NCBI GenBank assembly: GCA_021846695.1
Contig: JAJZWN010000003.1
Coordinates: 1 to 63,490, forward strand
DNA: 63,490 nt
From: Thermoplasmata archaeon
GTDB lineage: Archaea; Thermoplasmatota; Thermoplasmata; Thermoplasmatales; Thermoplasmataceae
Direction of reading: 5' to 3'
Positions 1 through 8,587 of the stretch are shown piece by piece. The number at the start of each line of letters is the position of its first letter. Within the stretch, counting starts at the first letter, position 1. The notes under the pieces are model-generated. The model had not been told where the DNA came from. It ran no database searches and was given only the letters and a program-made list of their open reading frames with translations. A program made the translations under genes and the position numbers.

Positions 1-761
1 GACTGTTCTGAATTTTCCTCCAGAACAGTGTCCGAATTTTCCATCACATCCATATCTGCCTCACGGCTTCCCAGAACATTGGAACCTATTAAGTTTATGT
101 GGTAATTGCTGCCAAGCATGGAATAATTGAAAATCGGCTTAACTGCATCTGTTGCCGATGAAATCACATCGGACTCGGAAAGACATTCCAGATTTTTTAC
201 AGGTGTTATTGAATTTCCAAATTTTCCGGCAAATGTTCTTGCGTGGTCAAAGTTTCTGGAATAAACATATGCATTATCAATGTTATAAAACTGAGAAATT
301 GCTTCAAACTGTGATTCTGCCTGGAAGCCGGAACCGATAATAGTATAATTTATACTCCTCTTTTTCACAATTTCTGATGTAACAATTGCTGCAATTGCAC
401 CGGTTCTGATCTGCCCGAGAACGTTTGCGTCAATGGCAAAAAGCTTTTCAGGGTGTTCTGTTTCAAATATTAGAACAAAGAATCTATACCCATTCTTTCC
501 TGCCATATATGTCTTCAATCCCGCTATTCCACGTTTACCGTATAATGCAGGCATTGTACTGAAAACAAAATCATTTCCATATATTCTATCCCTGGGAGAG
601 GAAAAAGATTCATCTTTTCCACACGAGATAAAAGCATCCCTGATCTCGGTAGCACATTCTCTTATGGAAAGATTATTTTTAACGTCAGAGTCATTCAGGT
701 AAGTTATCATATTAATGATATCAGTGTTAGTTGTTATTAGAACTTTATGCTTATTTTCCAT
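1..761 (-). CDS. Ornithine cyclodeaminase / mu-crystallin family protein, C-terminus cut by window edge
   Basis: I translated the open minus-strand frame from the ATG at 761; it stays open to base 1, so 253 residues of an enzyme that normally has about 320-330 are visible. The family hallmarks are present: the substrate-side Lys in GLKTY (about residue 83), the RTGA motif (119-122) and a Rossmann GSGFQA loop (143-148). The family covers ornithine cyclodeaminase, alanine dehydrogenase and imine reductases using NAD(P)H; which reaction applies cannot be told, partly because the C-terminal lobe is outside the window. An in-frame ATG nine bases upstream (770) is an alternative start. It is divergently transcribed from the cobT-like gene with about 100 bp between them. 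Short plus-strand frames within it lack any family signature and are shadows. Confidence 0.85.
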   Translation of the reverse strand, partial: MENKHKVLITTNTDIINMITYLNDSDVKNNLSIRECATEIRDAFISCGKDESFSSPRDRIYGNDFVFSTMPALYGKRGIAGLKTYMAGKNGYRFFVLIFETEHPEKLFAIDANVLGQIRTGAIAAIVTSEIVKKRSINYTIIGSGFQAESQFEAISQFYNIDNAYVYSRNFDHARTFAGKFGNSITPVKNLECLSESDVISSATDAVKPIFNYSMLGSNYHINLIGSNVLGSREADMDVMENSDTVLEENSEQ

Positions 762-832
762 ATTTACCATATTTATTTTGTGTATTCCATGAAAAACCAC
801 TTCAGTATAATTAAAAACAGTTTCAGCACAAA

Positions 833-840
833 TATTATAA
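833..840 (+). promoter_or_regulatory. TATA-like box of the cobT-like gene
   Basis: TATTATAA lies 21-28 bases before the ATG at 861. This spacing matches the leaderless arrangement seen at many first genes in the window and supports 861 over the upstream in-frame ATGs at 747 and 789. Confidence 0.5.
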
Positions 841-860
841 CGTGCCGGCAATCATGCCCT

Positions 861-1883
861 ATGGCAATACTGCATGGAAATAGAATATACAGTGAAATAA
901 GGAACAGGGAAGATATACTATTTATATTGCTGGCTGGAACTACTGAGGTATCTAAAATACCGGGAATATCCGCTGCAGGAGAAACCCCGGAGCTGACCGC
1001 ATTGACACCGGTACTTGATTCCGAAATAATATGGTCCGGGAAATGCATAAGCTATGATGTTGTTCCCATGACCGAAAACGGAATTCCCACACCATCAATA
1101 ATTACAAGGGCCGCCATCGAGACCTCAGGAATAGAAACACTCATTGTAGATGCCGGGCTGGTAGAGGATCCAAAAATTCCATTTATTAAAACAGGGCTTG
1201 GACCGGCATTGAACGGATCCGAACTAACAGCACTTCCGGATTATGACAGGGCACTGGCATTCGGAAAGTATATAGGCAGTTTAATTGATGGAAGATACAA
1301 ATATATATTCATTGCTGAGAGTGTCCCGGGAGGCACAACAACAGCATATGCTGTGCTTACCTCAATGGGTATTATGGATATGACCAGCAGCTCCATGAAA
1401 GACTCCCCTGACAAAATAAAAAAAGAGCTGGCCTGGAAAGCGCTTGAAAGGATAGATAAAAGATCAACTGTAGAAGAAAAAATAAGGGAAACCGGTGATT
1501 ACATGATGCCTGTGGCACTGGGCATAAGCAGGGGAGTAACAAATTCTACTATATTTTTTTCTGGGGGGACTCAGATGGCCACAGTATTCTATCTTGATAG
1601 TTTGATCAATAGTGGAAAAAACAGGTATGTATTCACAACCGGGTACATCATGAAGGATAAAAAAGACCTGATGGAAAAGCTTGCGGGCGACAGCATAATT
1701 TATGCCACCACGGATTTCACAGGCATGAAGGGCCTGGAATATTACGAGGATGGCTATGTGAAGGAGGGAACAGGTTTCGGTGCAGCCTTCGGAATTGCAT
1801 CTATTCTGGGAAATGATAGCGATGTTATCTATAACAATATTGAAATAGTTTATAACAGGCTGGCTGGTGGCACCAATAAATAA
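861..1883 (+). CDS. cobT: Archaeal CobT-like nicotinate-nucleotide phosphoribosyltransferase family (UPF0284)
   Basis: The protein of about 340 residues matches the archaeal UPF0284/CobT-like family in length and layout. It opens with the conserved ILFILLAGTTEVSKIPGISAAG-type segment, followed by TPSIITRAA, the SVPGGTTTA glycine-rich motif, a MPVALGISRGV stretch, SGGTQM and a C-terminal KEGTGFGAAFG. Bacterial CobT moves phosphoribose from nicotinate mononucleotide to the lower-ligand base of cobalamin; the archaeal family is assigned this role mainly by similarity. I start at 861 (MAILHGN), because the 38 residues encoded upstream look unlike the family and a TATA box is correctly spaced. No other cobalamin gene is nearby, so the pathway role rests on family membership alone. 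Confidence 0.8.
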   Translation: MAILHGNRIYSEIRNREDILFILLAGTTEVSKIPGISAAGETPELTALTPVLDSEIIWSGKCISYDVVPMTENGIPTPSIITRAAIETSGIETLIVDAGLVEDPKIPFIKTGLGPALNGSELTALPDYDRALAFGKYIGSLIDGRYKYIFIAESVPGGTTTAYAVLTSMGIMDMTSSSMKDSPDKIKKELAWKALERIDKRSTVEEKIRETGDYMMPVALGISRGVTNSTIFFSGGTQMATVFYLDSLINSGKNRYVFTTGYIMKDKKDLMEKLAGDSIIYATTDFTGMKGLEYYEDGYVKEGTGFGAAFGIASILGNDSDVIYNNIEIVYNRLAGGTNK

Positions 1884-1932
1884 AGGCTTGGGAAACTATG
1901 AAAAATAGTCAGATACTGGTATGTTCAGTAAT

Positions 1933-3015
1933 TCAGAATACCACAACCTGCCTGCCGAGTGCCTTTCCATCCTCAAGATTCTTTAGCCCTTCAGATGCAT
2001 CCTCCAGATCCATTCTTGAGCTGACGGGTTTTATATAGTTGATCAAACCTTTTCTGGCAAGATCAACCACCTCATGCTGTTCCGAAAGAGTTCCTACATA
2101 TGATCCTGCTATGGTCTTCTCCATCGATACCGTAAAAAAGGGAGAAATTGGTTCCTGTACACCTGTACCCATAAGGCCCACCATTACATATATGCCCTCC
2201 TTGGCCAGAGCCCTACTGTATGTAGGTAATGTCCCCCTTCCCACAAGATCGATAACACCACGGAAACCGTGCCCCCTGGTTGTTTCCATTATCATTTTAT
2301 TTATATCTCCAGATGACGAATTGATATACCCGTCCATCCTGCATATGCCCTCAGCAAATTCTATTGAATCATTCCTTATATCTGCGCCGATTATATTCAC
2401 CTGAGGAAACAGCAAGCGAAGATACTGGAGTGCATAGGATCCAAGTCCTCCCAGCCCCACAACCGCAACGTAATCATCAGGCTTTAATTTTCCACCCAGT
2501 TTTTTAACCGCCCTGTACGTGGTAAGGCCTCCACAGGAAAGTGGTGCAAGTGCCGGCAGATCCTCTATGCCCGTAGCATTGATCAGATACCTGTAATGTG
2601 ACACAGGGAAGTATTCCTGAAAGCCACCATGAATATTTATTCCCGGAACTACAGGCCTGTCCGGGATATTTGTCAGCCCTGCTGCAGTGTAGCGATCATC
2701 CTCAAGCCACTGCCATGGATATACCAGAACTGGGTCTCCAGGTTTAATTCTTTCAGGTACAGAATTACCGGTGGAAACAACTATCCCGGAGATTTCATGG
2801 GACTGTATGTGCGGGAGTTTTCCTGGAGAACCGCCTTTATACCATATCCCCTCCCAAACATGTACATCGCTGTGGCATATACCTGCTCCACTAACCCTGA
2901 TAAGTACCTGGTCCCCTTCAGGCATAATAGTATCGGTATAACCCATTTCTAAAGGTGATTTAAAATTGACAAGAAATGCTGCCCTGTGTTTATCCGGTAT
3001 TACATTTTTATCCAT
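1933..3015 (-). CDS. adh: Zinc-dependent alcohol dehydrogenase, MDR family, lacking the structural zinc site
   Basis: A 360-residue medium-chain dehydrogenase resembling Sulfolobus NAD-dependent alcohol dehydrogenase. Visible are the GroES-like N-domain with catalytic zinc ligands Cys47 (GICHSD), His73-Glu74 (QSHE) and Cys161 (PLSCGG), a Rossmann GLGGLG loop (187-192) and Asp212 where NAD-preferring members carry an acidic residue. It should interconvert alcohols and aldehydes or ketones in the cytoplasm. The oddity is the lobe after GDPVLVYPWQ (about 93-120): relatives place three or four Cys there for a structural zinc, and this protein has none. The preserved PWQ and later GINIHGGFQEYF show that the alignment holds and the lobe is present. 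It lies 57 bp upstream of the SppA-like gene on the same strand, but a link in function is not evident. Confidence 0.9.
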   Translation of the reverse strand: MDKNVIPDKHRAAFLVNFKSPLEMGYTDTIMPEGDQVLIRVSGAGICHSDVHVWEGIWYKGGSPGKLPHIQSHEISGIVVSTGNSVPERIKPGDPVLVYPWQWLEDDRYTAAGLTNIPDRPVVPGINIHGGFQEYFPVSHYRYLINATGIEDLPALAPLSCGGLTTYRAVKKLGGKLKPDDYVAVVGLGGLGSYALQYLRLLFPQVNIIGADIRNDSIEFAEGICRMDGYINSSSGDINKMIMETTRGHGFRGVIDLVGRGTLPTYSRALAKEGIYVMVGLMGTGVQEPISPFFTVSMEKTIAGSYVGTLSEQHEVVDLARKGLINYIKPVSSRMDLEDASEGLKNLEDGKALGRQVVVF

Positions 3016-3072
3016 AATGTAAATGAAGAGTATTGAATATATATGTTTTATCAGTGGAACAGTTGCACTTTA

Positions 3073-3801
3073 CTATCTAATATTTTCAATAACACTGGAA
3101 AAGGCTTCAATGGACATGGACATAACCCTGGATATGAATGGCCTTTTCGGGGTTAGGTTTTTTATCGATTCGGCTCCTGTCCTCTCTTTAAACTGGTCCA
3201 TCACCGTGTCCATATTCCCTATGCCATCTATCAAACCATTTTCCTTTGCCTGTTCTGCTGAGAAAACTAATCCTGTGGCTATGCTGTCCATTTTTTCATC
3301 TGTAAAGTTGCGCCTTATCTTCACCTGGTCACGGAAGGCGAGGTAAATATCGTTCATTATGCCATTGTATATTTTGCTCTCCTCATCGGTCATGGTCCTG
3401 AATGGAGAGTTTATATCCTTATATTTCCCGATTTTATTAATTCTCATTTTGATTCCTATATTTTCTAGGAATTCAGAGAAATCAGGGGACATGCTTATAA
3501 CGCCTATGGATCCTACAATGGATGTACGCATTGCAAATATTTTCTCTGCGGCGCATGCAAGCCAGTATGCGCCTGAGGCCCCGACTCCCTCCACCAGTGC
3601 ATATACAGGTTTCTTATCAGATATTTTTACCAGCTGGTTGTAAAGGATCTCGGTGGAATTTGCATCACCGCCTCCTGAGTTGATTACCAGTAATACGCCC
3701 CTGACCTTATTTTTCTTTTCTATGTATTTCATTGCAGGCATATATGAATTCAGCATTCCTCTATTGATGGTGCCGTTTACATTTAAAATGGCTGTGTACA
3801 T
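3073..3801 (-). CDS. sppA: SppA-like serine protease (family S49), soluble form
   Basis: The 242-residue protein is a single S49 (SppA / ClpP-fold) protease domain. The nucleophile is Ser76 in GVGASGAYW and the general base is Lys128 in GKYKDINSPF, the Ser/Lys dyad of bacterial SppA. The family degrades cleaved signal peptides or membrane protein fragments. Unlike most SppA proteins there is no N-terminal transmembrane helix: the domain begins at once with MYTAILNVNG, so this form is probably cytoplasmic or peripheral. The only start candidate that keeps the first beta strand is 3801. A TATA-like TATTTAAAT (3823-3831) lies inside the end of pyrF, suggesting a promoter of its own. Confidence 0.85.
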   Translation of the reverse strand: MYTAILNVNGTINRGMLNSYMPAMKYIEKKNKVRGVLLVINSGGGDANSTEILYNQLVKISDKKPVYALVEGVGASGAYWLACAAEKIFAMRTSIVGSIGVISMSPDFSEFLENIGIKMRINKIGKYKDINSPFRTMTDEESKIYNGIMNDIYLAFRDQVKIRRNFTDEKMDSIATGLVFSAEQAKENGLIDGIGNMDTVMDQFKERTGAESIKNLTPKRPFISRVMSMSIEAFSSVIENIR

Positions 3802-3817
3802 GTATTAATATATACTT

Positions 3818-4453
3818 TCATCTATTTAAATTATTGTTAAGATTTTTATTATAATTATCAAGCGCTTCCACAGGATCAGGGGAAGAGTATATGGACCTGC
3901 CTATAATAACATAGTCCGCACCGAGCATTATGGCACTTACTATATCGCCTCCCTGGGCACCCACACCTGGGGATATTATTTTCATGCCATCTGAGTTTTC
4001 CCTTACCTTTTTGAGGTAGTAGGGGCGGTTTCCAGGTGCAACGAGCCCGTATACGCCGGCATCGCGCGAAGTTTTTATCAGTTCTTCGGTGATGTTGTCC
4101 ATATATGATTCCTGGGACATTGAAACAACAGAAAAAACCCTCATGCCTCCGGCGCTTTTTACCACAGCCCTCAGAGAATCTATTCCAGTGAATGAATGGC
4201 TTATTATCCCGTAAGCGTCATTATCCCTGGCCTTTTCAGTAATTAATCTTACAGTATTATCTATATCAGCCAGCTTGAAATCGCATATAATGCTGGAGTA
4301 CCTGGATAATTCCTTTACGATTTTAATCCCGTTTTCAAGAATTATTGGCCAATTCACTTTAATGGCGAATACCTTGTCTCCTATAGATTCAGCCAGGCTT
4401 ATGGCAGTATCATGATCATATACATCCAGGGCAAATATAATTCTGTTATCCAT
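3818..4453 (-). CDS. pyrF: Orotidine 5'-phosphate decarboxylase
   Basis: Catalyses the last step of UMP synthesis, decarboxylating OMP. The 211-residue TIM barrel has Asp10 and Lys32 of the substrate site, the catalytic DFKLADIDNT motif with Asp58, Lys60 and Asp63, and the phosphate-gripping SPGVGAQGGD and IGRSIY segments near the C-terminus. Length fits archaeal enzymes. It is divergent from pyrE, whose product supplies its substrate. The two genes are 77 bp apart, with separate TATA boxes facing opposite ways, so they may be co-regulated. The C-terminus ends in an Asn-rich tail. Confidence 0.97.
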   Translation of the reverse strand: MDNRIIFALDVYDHDTAISLAESIGDKVFAIKVNWPIILENGIKIVKELSRYSSIICDFKLADIDNTVRLITEKARDNDAYGIISHSFTGIDSLRAVVKSAGGMRVFSVVSMSQESYMDNITEELIKTSRDAGVYGLVAPGNRPYYLKKVRENSDGMKIISPGVGAQGGDIVSAIMLGADYVIIGRSIYSSPDPVEALDNYNKNLNNNLNR

Positions 4454-4472
4454 TAAAGACTGTATATCGGAA

Positions 4473-4480
4473 TTGTATAA
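4473..4480 (-). promoter_or_regulatory. TATA-like box of pyrF
   Basis: On the minus strand TTATACAA sits 20-27 bases before the pyrF start at 4453, which implies a leaderless transcript. Confidence 0.5.
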
Positions 4481-4503
4481 TAATCCTATCTGTATGAATA
4501 CAG

Positions 4504-4511
4504 TTATATAA
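4504..4511 (+). promoter_or_regulatory. TATA-like box of pyrE
   Basis: TTATATAA lies 20-27 bases before the pyrE ATG at 4531. The pyrE and pyrF boxes are only about 24 bases apart in the shared intergenic space, so one bound regulator could affect both genes. Confidence 0.55.
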
Positions 4512-4530
4512 AAATGAATAATCAGCAGCC

Positions 4531-5031
4531 ATGGACAGGGAGAAATTTATAGAATCTGGAATGATAAAATTCGGTGATTTTACATTAACATCGGGAAAAA
4601 AATCTAACTATTATGTAGATATAAAGGAAGCTTGCACAGACCCTGAGACGCTGTCTTTAATATGTAATGACCTTGCAGGGAAGACAGTGTATGAAACAGT
4701 GGCTGGCATGGAGCTCGGGGCTGTCCCACTGGTGGTTGGGGTTGCTCTCAAAACTGGAAAAAGATATATTATTGTAAGGAAGGGAGAACGCACACATGGT
4801 ACAGGCAGCAGGATCGTGGGGAAGGTTATCCCTGGATCCAGAATAGACCTAATAGAGGATGTTGTGACAACCGGTAATTCAATACTGAAGACGGCCGAGA
4901 TTCTAAGGGATGCGGGTGCTGTAATTGACCATGCTGTTTGTGTTGTTGACAGAGAGTCTGGTGGGTCTGAACTGCTCAGGGAAAATGGAATAAAACTTGT
5001 ATCCGTGGCGAAAATATCCGAACTTTTATGA
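4531..5031 (+). CDS. pyrE: Orotate phosphoribosyltransferase
   Basis: Joins orotate and PRPP to give OMP, the step before PyrF. The 166-residue protein is at the short end of the archaeal range. It has the orotate/PRPP-side FTLTSGKKSNYYVD segment near the N-terminus, the flexible catalytic loop RKGERTHGTGSRI, and the PRPP-binding signature EDVVTTGNS (109-117). Its stop overlaps the end of the convergent aIF6 gene by a few bases. PRPP could come from the Prs enzyme encoded near 54.3-55.1 kb. Confidence 0.96.
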   Translation: MDREKFIESGMIKFGDFTLTSGKKSNYYVDIKEACTDPETLSLICNDLAGKTVYETVAGMELGAVPLVVGVALKTGKRYIIVRKGERTHGTGSRIVGKVIPGSRIDLIEDVVTTGNSILKTAEILRDAGAVIDHAVCVVDRESGGSELLRENGIKLVSVAKISELL

Positions 5032-5682
5032 AAAGGTATCGTCTATACGCCCTATTTCTATAGATGTGGTGGCATTTCCTACCATTATACCATTGCAGTT
5101 TGCAAGTATGGATGCGCCGATATAATAACTTCCATAGTTGGCTGTTCCGGTTTTAACCTGGACATGGAAAAGTTCACTGAGATTTTTTATTTCATCCTCT
5201 GTTGCCTCAGGAGAGACAAGCATTCCTTTATTATTCAGAACTGCAACGCTTCCCACAGTTTTTACTCCTGCTATGGTGGATTTGATAACCTCTACTCCCA
5301 GTGTGTCCGCTATAACCTTTTCAGATGATTCTGTGAAGGACGGATGTACTATGGCAACCTTGTCGCTGGTTATAATATTGTTTCCTATTGCATTCAGCCT
5401 GTCCTTCAGAAAAACTATTCTTCTTCCATCCAGATCAATATGTGAAAAATCATCCATTCCGGATAGACCGGAAACTATTACACCGTTTGAATTAAAAGCT
5501 ATCATTGTTCCTACAAGGCTGAAGTTGTCAACTATGACGCCGGCTGTTCTGACCTTTAATGTTTCCTCAATAGAAATTTTTGCCTCATCCGAAATGTTTT
5601 TGGGGACGAATGCAAAATCGTTGAACACCTTTACGTATACACCAATGAAATCACTGTCAAATATGGATAATTTTTTAATCAT
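5026..5682 (-). CDS. eif6: Translation initiation factor aIF6
   Basis: Archaeal homologue of eIF6, the anti-association factor that binds the 50S subunit at L14/L24e and blocks premature 30S joining. The 218-residue protein shows the repeated pentein-type pattern of short strands with Gly/Asn turns (DSDFIGVYVKV, RTAGVIVDN, ANCNGIMVGNATT) that builds the five-bladed toroid. It is the last gene of the S19e - PDCD5 - L39e - L31e - aIF6 operon, a gene order common in Euryarchaeota, and begins 4 bp after the L31e stop. SBDS, whose eukaryotic counterpart helps release eIF6, is encoded separately at 33.5-34.2 kb. Confidence 0.96.
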   Translation of the reverse strand: MIKKLSIFDSDFIGVYVKVFNDFAFVPKNISDEAKISIEETLKVRTAGVIVDNFSLVGTMIAFNSNGVIVSGLSGMDDFSHIDLDGRRIVFLKDRLNAIGNNIITSDKVAIVHPSFTESSEKVIADTLGVEVIKSTIAGVKTVGSVAVLNNKGMLVSPEATEDEIKNLSELFHVQVKTGTANYGSYYIGASILANCNGIMVGNATTSIEIGRIDDTFS

Positions 5683-5686
5683 AAGA

Positions 5687-5959
5687 TTACGGGAGAATTA
5701 CTTCAGTTGTGCCATCTTCAAGTTTGATTATTTTCAGGCTTACCTTTGTAGGTATATGCTCTCTCCCATGCTTCCATATAAACTCGTTAACTTGATTGTC
5801 CATCCATATCATTCCGGGTTCAGATTTTGTATATTTGGCTACAGCATCCTTTATGATTTCTATGGCCGTATCTGCCCTTCTACGTCTGGATGATGCCCTT
5901 GCAGGCCTCAGTGATATATTTATAAGCTCTTCTGTTGATAATTCATTATTTTCTACCAT
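5687..5959 (-). CDS. rpl31e: Ribosomal protein L31e
   Basis: A 50S protein near the polypeptide exit tunnel. The 90-residue protein has the family's basic core (RPARASSRRRRADTAI) and the MIWMDNQVNEFIWKHG segment followed by the PTKVSLKI strand. I start at the ATG at 5959 (MVENNEL). It is preceded at six-base spacing by AAGGTG, a Shine-Dalgarno sequence overlapping the L39e stop. The longer frame to 5968 would use a GTG lying inside that Shine-Dalgarno. Confidence 0.95.
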   Translation of the reverse strand: MVENNELSTEELINISLRPARASSRRRRADTAIEIIKDAVAKYTKSEPGMIWMDNQVNEFIWKHGREHIPTKVSLKIIKLEDGTTEVILP

Positions 5960-5969
5960 TGCTAACACC

Positions 5970-6125
5970 TTAAAGTTTTAAATTAGACCTTCTCCAGTTC
6001 TTCCTTTTCGGATTCTGGGTCATCTTCCTGTCGGTTCTAAGCATAACCCATCCGGGTACCCTTCTATTTGAGTTAACGTGTTTCATTAACCTTAATTTTT
6101 TGCCAAGTGGTTTGTTTTTACTCAT
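5970..6125 (-). CDS. rpl39e: Ribosomal protein L39e
   Basis: A 51-residue, very basic protein that is easily missed because of its size. It starts [20 protein letters not shown] and continues through [11 protein letters not shown] to [12 protein letters not shown], the complete L39e pattern including the conserved PxW segment and terminal NWRRS. The protein lines the exit tunnel of archaeal and eukaryotic large subunits. The start at 6125 is fixed by GGAG six bases upstream; an in-frame ATG at 6131 falls within the upstream gene's final codons. It sits between PDCD5 and L31e, its usual place. Confidence 0.95.
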   Translation of the reverse strand: MSKNKPLGKKLRLMKHVNSNRRVPGWVMLRTDRKMTQNPKRKNWRRSNLKL

Positions 6126-6127
6126 AT

Positions 6128-6472
6128 TCATCTCCTCTCTATTTTTGTTTCCCTTTTAGTTCCTATTAGACGTGATAGTATACCCTTTAATTCTTCGTCT
6201 CCTATAACCCTGTTGATTCTGCCCATGCCCGCCAGCTGTATGAGCTGATTCTCAACGTTGCTTACCAGGTCTGGTCTCACAAGCTTAAGTGTGCTCAATC
6301 TTTCACGTGCTTCAGTGGTTAGTATCTGTCTCAGGATCTGCTGTCTTCTTGCCTCTTCCTGTTCCATCTGCCTTTTGCTTTCATCGTCCATTTCATTCTG
6401 CTGCTGGGCGTTTCTCTGCATTTCCTCGAGTTTTCTTTTCCGGATATTATTTAACTCGTCATCCTCATCCAT
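6128..6472 (-). CDS. PDCD5-family DNA-binding protein
   Basis: A 114-residue homologue of the PDCD5/TFAR19 family, small helical nucleic-acid-binding proteins universal in archaea and eukaryotes. The N-terminus is a long charged Gln/Arg/Glu-rich helix (about 1-55). It is followed by the compact core [32 protein letters not shown] and a basic tail. The archaeal role is not settled; co-transcription with S19e, L39e, L31e and aIF6 points to ribosome assembly or translation. The stop TGA overlaps the ribosome-binding region of L39e. Confidence 0.93.
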   Translation of the reverse strand: MDEDDELNNIRKRKLEEMQRNAQQQNEMDDESKRQMEQEEARRQQILRQILTTEARERLSTLKLVRPDLVSNVENQLIQLAGMGRINRVIGDEELKGILSRLIGTKRETKIERR

Positions 6473-6520
6473 TTACAACACCAGAGTTAGATATTAATCC
6501 AATATTCATAAGATTTGTTA

Positions 6521-6973
6521 TTAAAGGTATTTTTCAAAAACCTTGTCCTTTTCAGCGAGGTTTTTCATTACCTCCTTTGCAGCCTTATCCACCAGGGACT
6601 GACCTGCGGGTGTAAGGGACCTGCCAGTTTTTGTGTCGTTTTTTAAATACCCGAGCTTCTCAAGTGCCTGTAGTATGTTCCTTACTATGTACCTGCTTCC
6701 CTCCACAGGATGGTAGCGTTTTGTGCCCCTGTCCTGGCGTCCGCCATACTCCTGGCTCAACCTAGATATGCCTATGCTGCTGTTCAGTGCGACTTTTCTC
6801 ATTATGGATGCCATTCTCGTATAATACCAGTCATCCTGTACCCATGATCTTTCCTTCCCGATGCCATCCTTCAGGTAGTTTACCCATTCTGGCATCTTCA
6901 CGCCTTTCTCCTTGAATTCTGATGCAAGCTTATTTAGCAATAAATCTGCAGGAACTTCTTTAACATTCACCAT
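6521..6973 (-). CDS. rps19e: Ribosomal protein S19e
   Basis: First gene of the operon. The 150-residue protein carries the winged-helix S19e fold: the KEVPADLLLNKLA helix, the WVQDDWYYTRMASIMRKVAL signature with conserved aromatic residues, a basic GGRQDRGTKRYHP loop and the LTPAGQSLVDKAA helix. In eukaryotes S19e is needed for small-subunit maturation. A TATA-like TTATAAAT lies about 20-27 bases upstream of the start (plus-strand 6993-7000), so the mRNA is probably leaderless. Confidence 0.96.
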   Translation of the reverse strand: MVNVKEVPADLLLNKLASEFKEKGVKMPEWVNYLKDGIGKERSWVQDDWYYTRMASIMRKVALNSSIGISRLSQEYGGRQDRGTKRYHPVEGSRYIVRNILQALEKLGYLKNDTKTGRSLTPAGQSLVDKAAKEVMKNLAEKDKVFEKYL

Positions 6974-6994
6974 ATTATCACGATGCAGGTTTAT

Positions 6995-8587
6995 TTATAA
7001 ACTATTTATAACATTTTCGTTATTTTTAAAAATTTTCGGTTTTGCCATAATAAATACCAGGATAATTATATTGACAGGAAGATCCATGTAAACATAGTAA
7101 AATAAAGAGCGAAAAACAATAAATGATAACCCTACTGCAAAAACCATGGATATGCCAAGGATCGCCAGTGACAGTATAAATATGAAAAGCATGGGATATG
7201 TGCCGAATGAATAATAATTGAGATTTGATGTTCCTGGTGGAAGTTTACTCAGAAGCCTGCTAATATTTATGCTTATTATAGCATAAAAAAGGGTAATCCC
7301 ATCAAAAAACTCAAAAAAATCATATATAGAAACCTGCCGGGAAATTATTGCAGTAACCAGAACAAATGCAGCGGCTATTACGGCGAATATAATAAGCCCG
7401 AAAATACTTTTATAGAGGGTTATTTCCCTCTTCGATACTGGAAGTGAATTCAACACCTCTATGCCCTTGCCCTCAACAACCAGCAGGAAAATTGCATAAA
7501 ATGATGATACAAATTCCACAAGGTAGAGCAGGGAAAAGAACCCGGAATCAAGGGCAGATGTGGTGTCAACTGCAAAGAAGAATGGTATTACGAAAAGCAC
7601 CGGAAGGAATATATATGAAAGATTCTGCGTTTTCCTGAAAGTACTCTTTATATCCTTAGCCAGAAAGGCCCTGAGCATTCCACTGGTTTTCACGCTGGAA
7701 AATATTTTCTCGCTGGACTGATTCTCTTCAGAAGTCATGAGAATTTCATAAATTTTATATCTTATTTTTGAGTAGATTAGAAGGATGATAGCCAGAAACA
7801 GTATAGAGAGGAATAGTTCCAATACCCTGTAAAGCAAATCCAGCTGGTAATTATAGAATACGATATACTCTGTATTTATGGGAAATGCAAAAATGCGGAC
7901 ATAATATGGCAGAGAGGATATTGCTGCGGTTACATATCCGAAATATGCTGGATTTTCCAGCAGGAGATAAAAAAGGCCAAGAAACACAAATAACATAAGG
8001 ATACGGATGACGTTTCTGATTGAAGTGTGTTTTTTGGCTTTCTTTCCGGAATAAACAAAAAGGACTGAGGATATGATAAAGCTGAGCATCATAACCAGAA
8101 AAGCATACAGCAACGCGAGGAATATGGTTTCATAATCCCCGGTTAAAATATAGAAAAACACTGCGGATGGAAGTACAACAAAAATATATGAAGATGAACT
8201 GTAAATGAACCAAGAGGCAAATGGCACATTCACATTGACCTTTATCGGTATTGATTTGAGGGGGGCCATTATATTATTGTTATATACTGAGTTAAGGAAA
8301 ACTATTGAGTTATATATTCCTATTATGAAGAGGTAAAGGAATATTATAAGGCCAAATGATGCAAGTGCCGTTATATCACGTTCAGCAAAATAAACTGAAT
8401 CCAGCAGCAGGAATATCATGGTGAAAAGCACTGCGTTGGATAAATACGACAAGAGAATGTTACGCATGAAATATGACTGTTTATTGGTTGAATTCACGCT
8501 CTGCTGAAATTTCGGCGTATCCTTTAAGGCAAGGTAACGTTGCTCTACCATTATCAATTTACTCAAAAATAATGTTTTATTATTCAT
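6995..8587 (-). CDS. ABC transporter permease, large integral membrane protein
   Basis: A 530-residue, extremely hydrophobic protein with about a dozen predicted membrane segments. These fall in two halves separated by a hydrophilic linker (about 275-320), with long clusters such as residues 43-99, 122-181, 323-410 and the last 80. No substrate motif is recognised. The start overlaps the ATPase stop by the ATGA arrangement, so this is the membrane partner of that ABC ATPase. The ATPase resembles ABC-2-type exporters, so efflux of a lipid, peptide or drug is the best guess. The last residues form a short charged tail. Its stop is 22 bp before the S19e start. Confidence 0.75.
   Translation of the reverse strand: MNNKTLFLSKLIMVEQRYLALKDTPKFQQSVNSTNKQSYFMRNILLSYLSNAVLFTMIFLLLDSVYFAERDITALASFGLIIFLYLFIIGIYNSIVFLNSVYNNNIMAPLKSIPIKVNVNVPFASWFIYSSSSYIFVVLPSAVFFYILTGDYETIFLALLYAFLVMMLSFIISSVLFVYSGKKAKKHTSIRNVIRILMLFVFLGLFYLLLENPAYFGYVTAAISSLPYYVRIFAFPINTEYIVFYNYQLDLLYRVLELFLSILFLAIILLIYSKIRYKIYEILMTSEENQSSEKIFSSVKTSGMLRAFLAKDIKSTFRKTQNLSYIFLPVLFVIPFFFAVDTTSALDSGFFSLLYLVEFVSSFYAIFLLVVEGKGIEVLNSLPVSKREITLYKSIFGLIIFAVIAAAFVLVTAIISRQVSIYDFFEFFDGITLFYAIISINISRLLSKLPPGTSNLNYYSFGTYPMLFIFILSLAILGISMVFAVGLSFIVFRSLFYYVYMDLPVNIIILVFIMAKPKIFKNNENVINSL

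Noticed and set aside
152..702. Two short plus-strand reading frames (62 and 89 codons)
   Set aside because: They lie opposite the ornithine cyclodeaminase-family frame, which has clear motifs; their translations have no family features.
747..860. N-terminal extension of the cobT-like protein
   Set aside because: Aromatic-rich sequence unlike the family, overlapping the divergent gene's start; the ATG at 861 has a well-placed TATA box.
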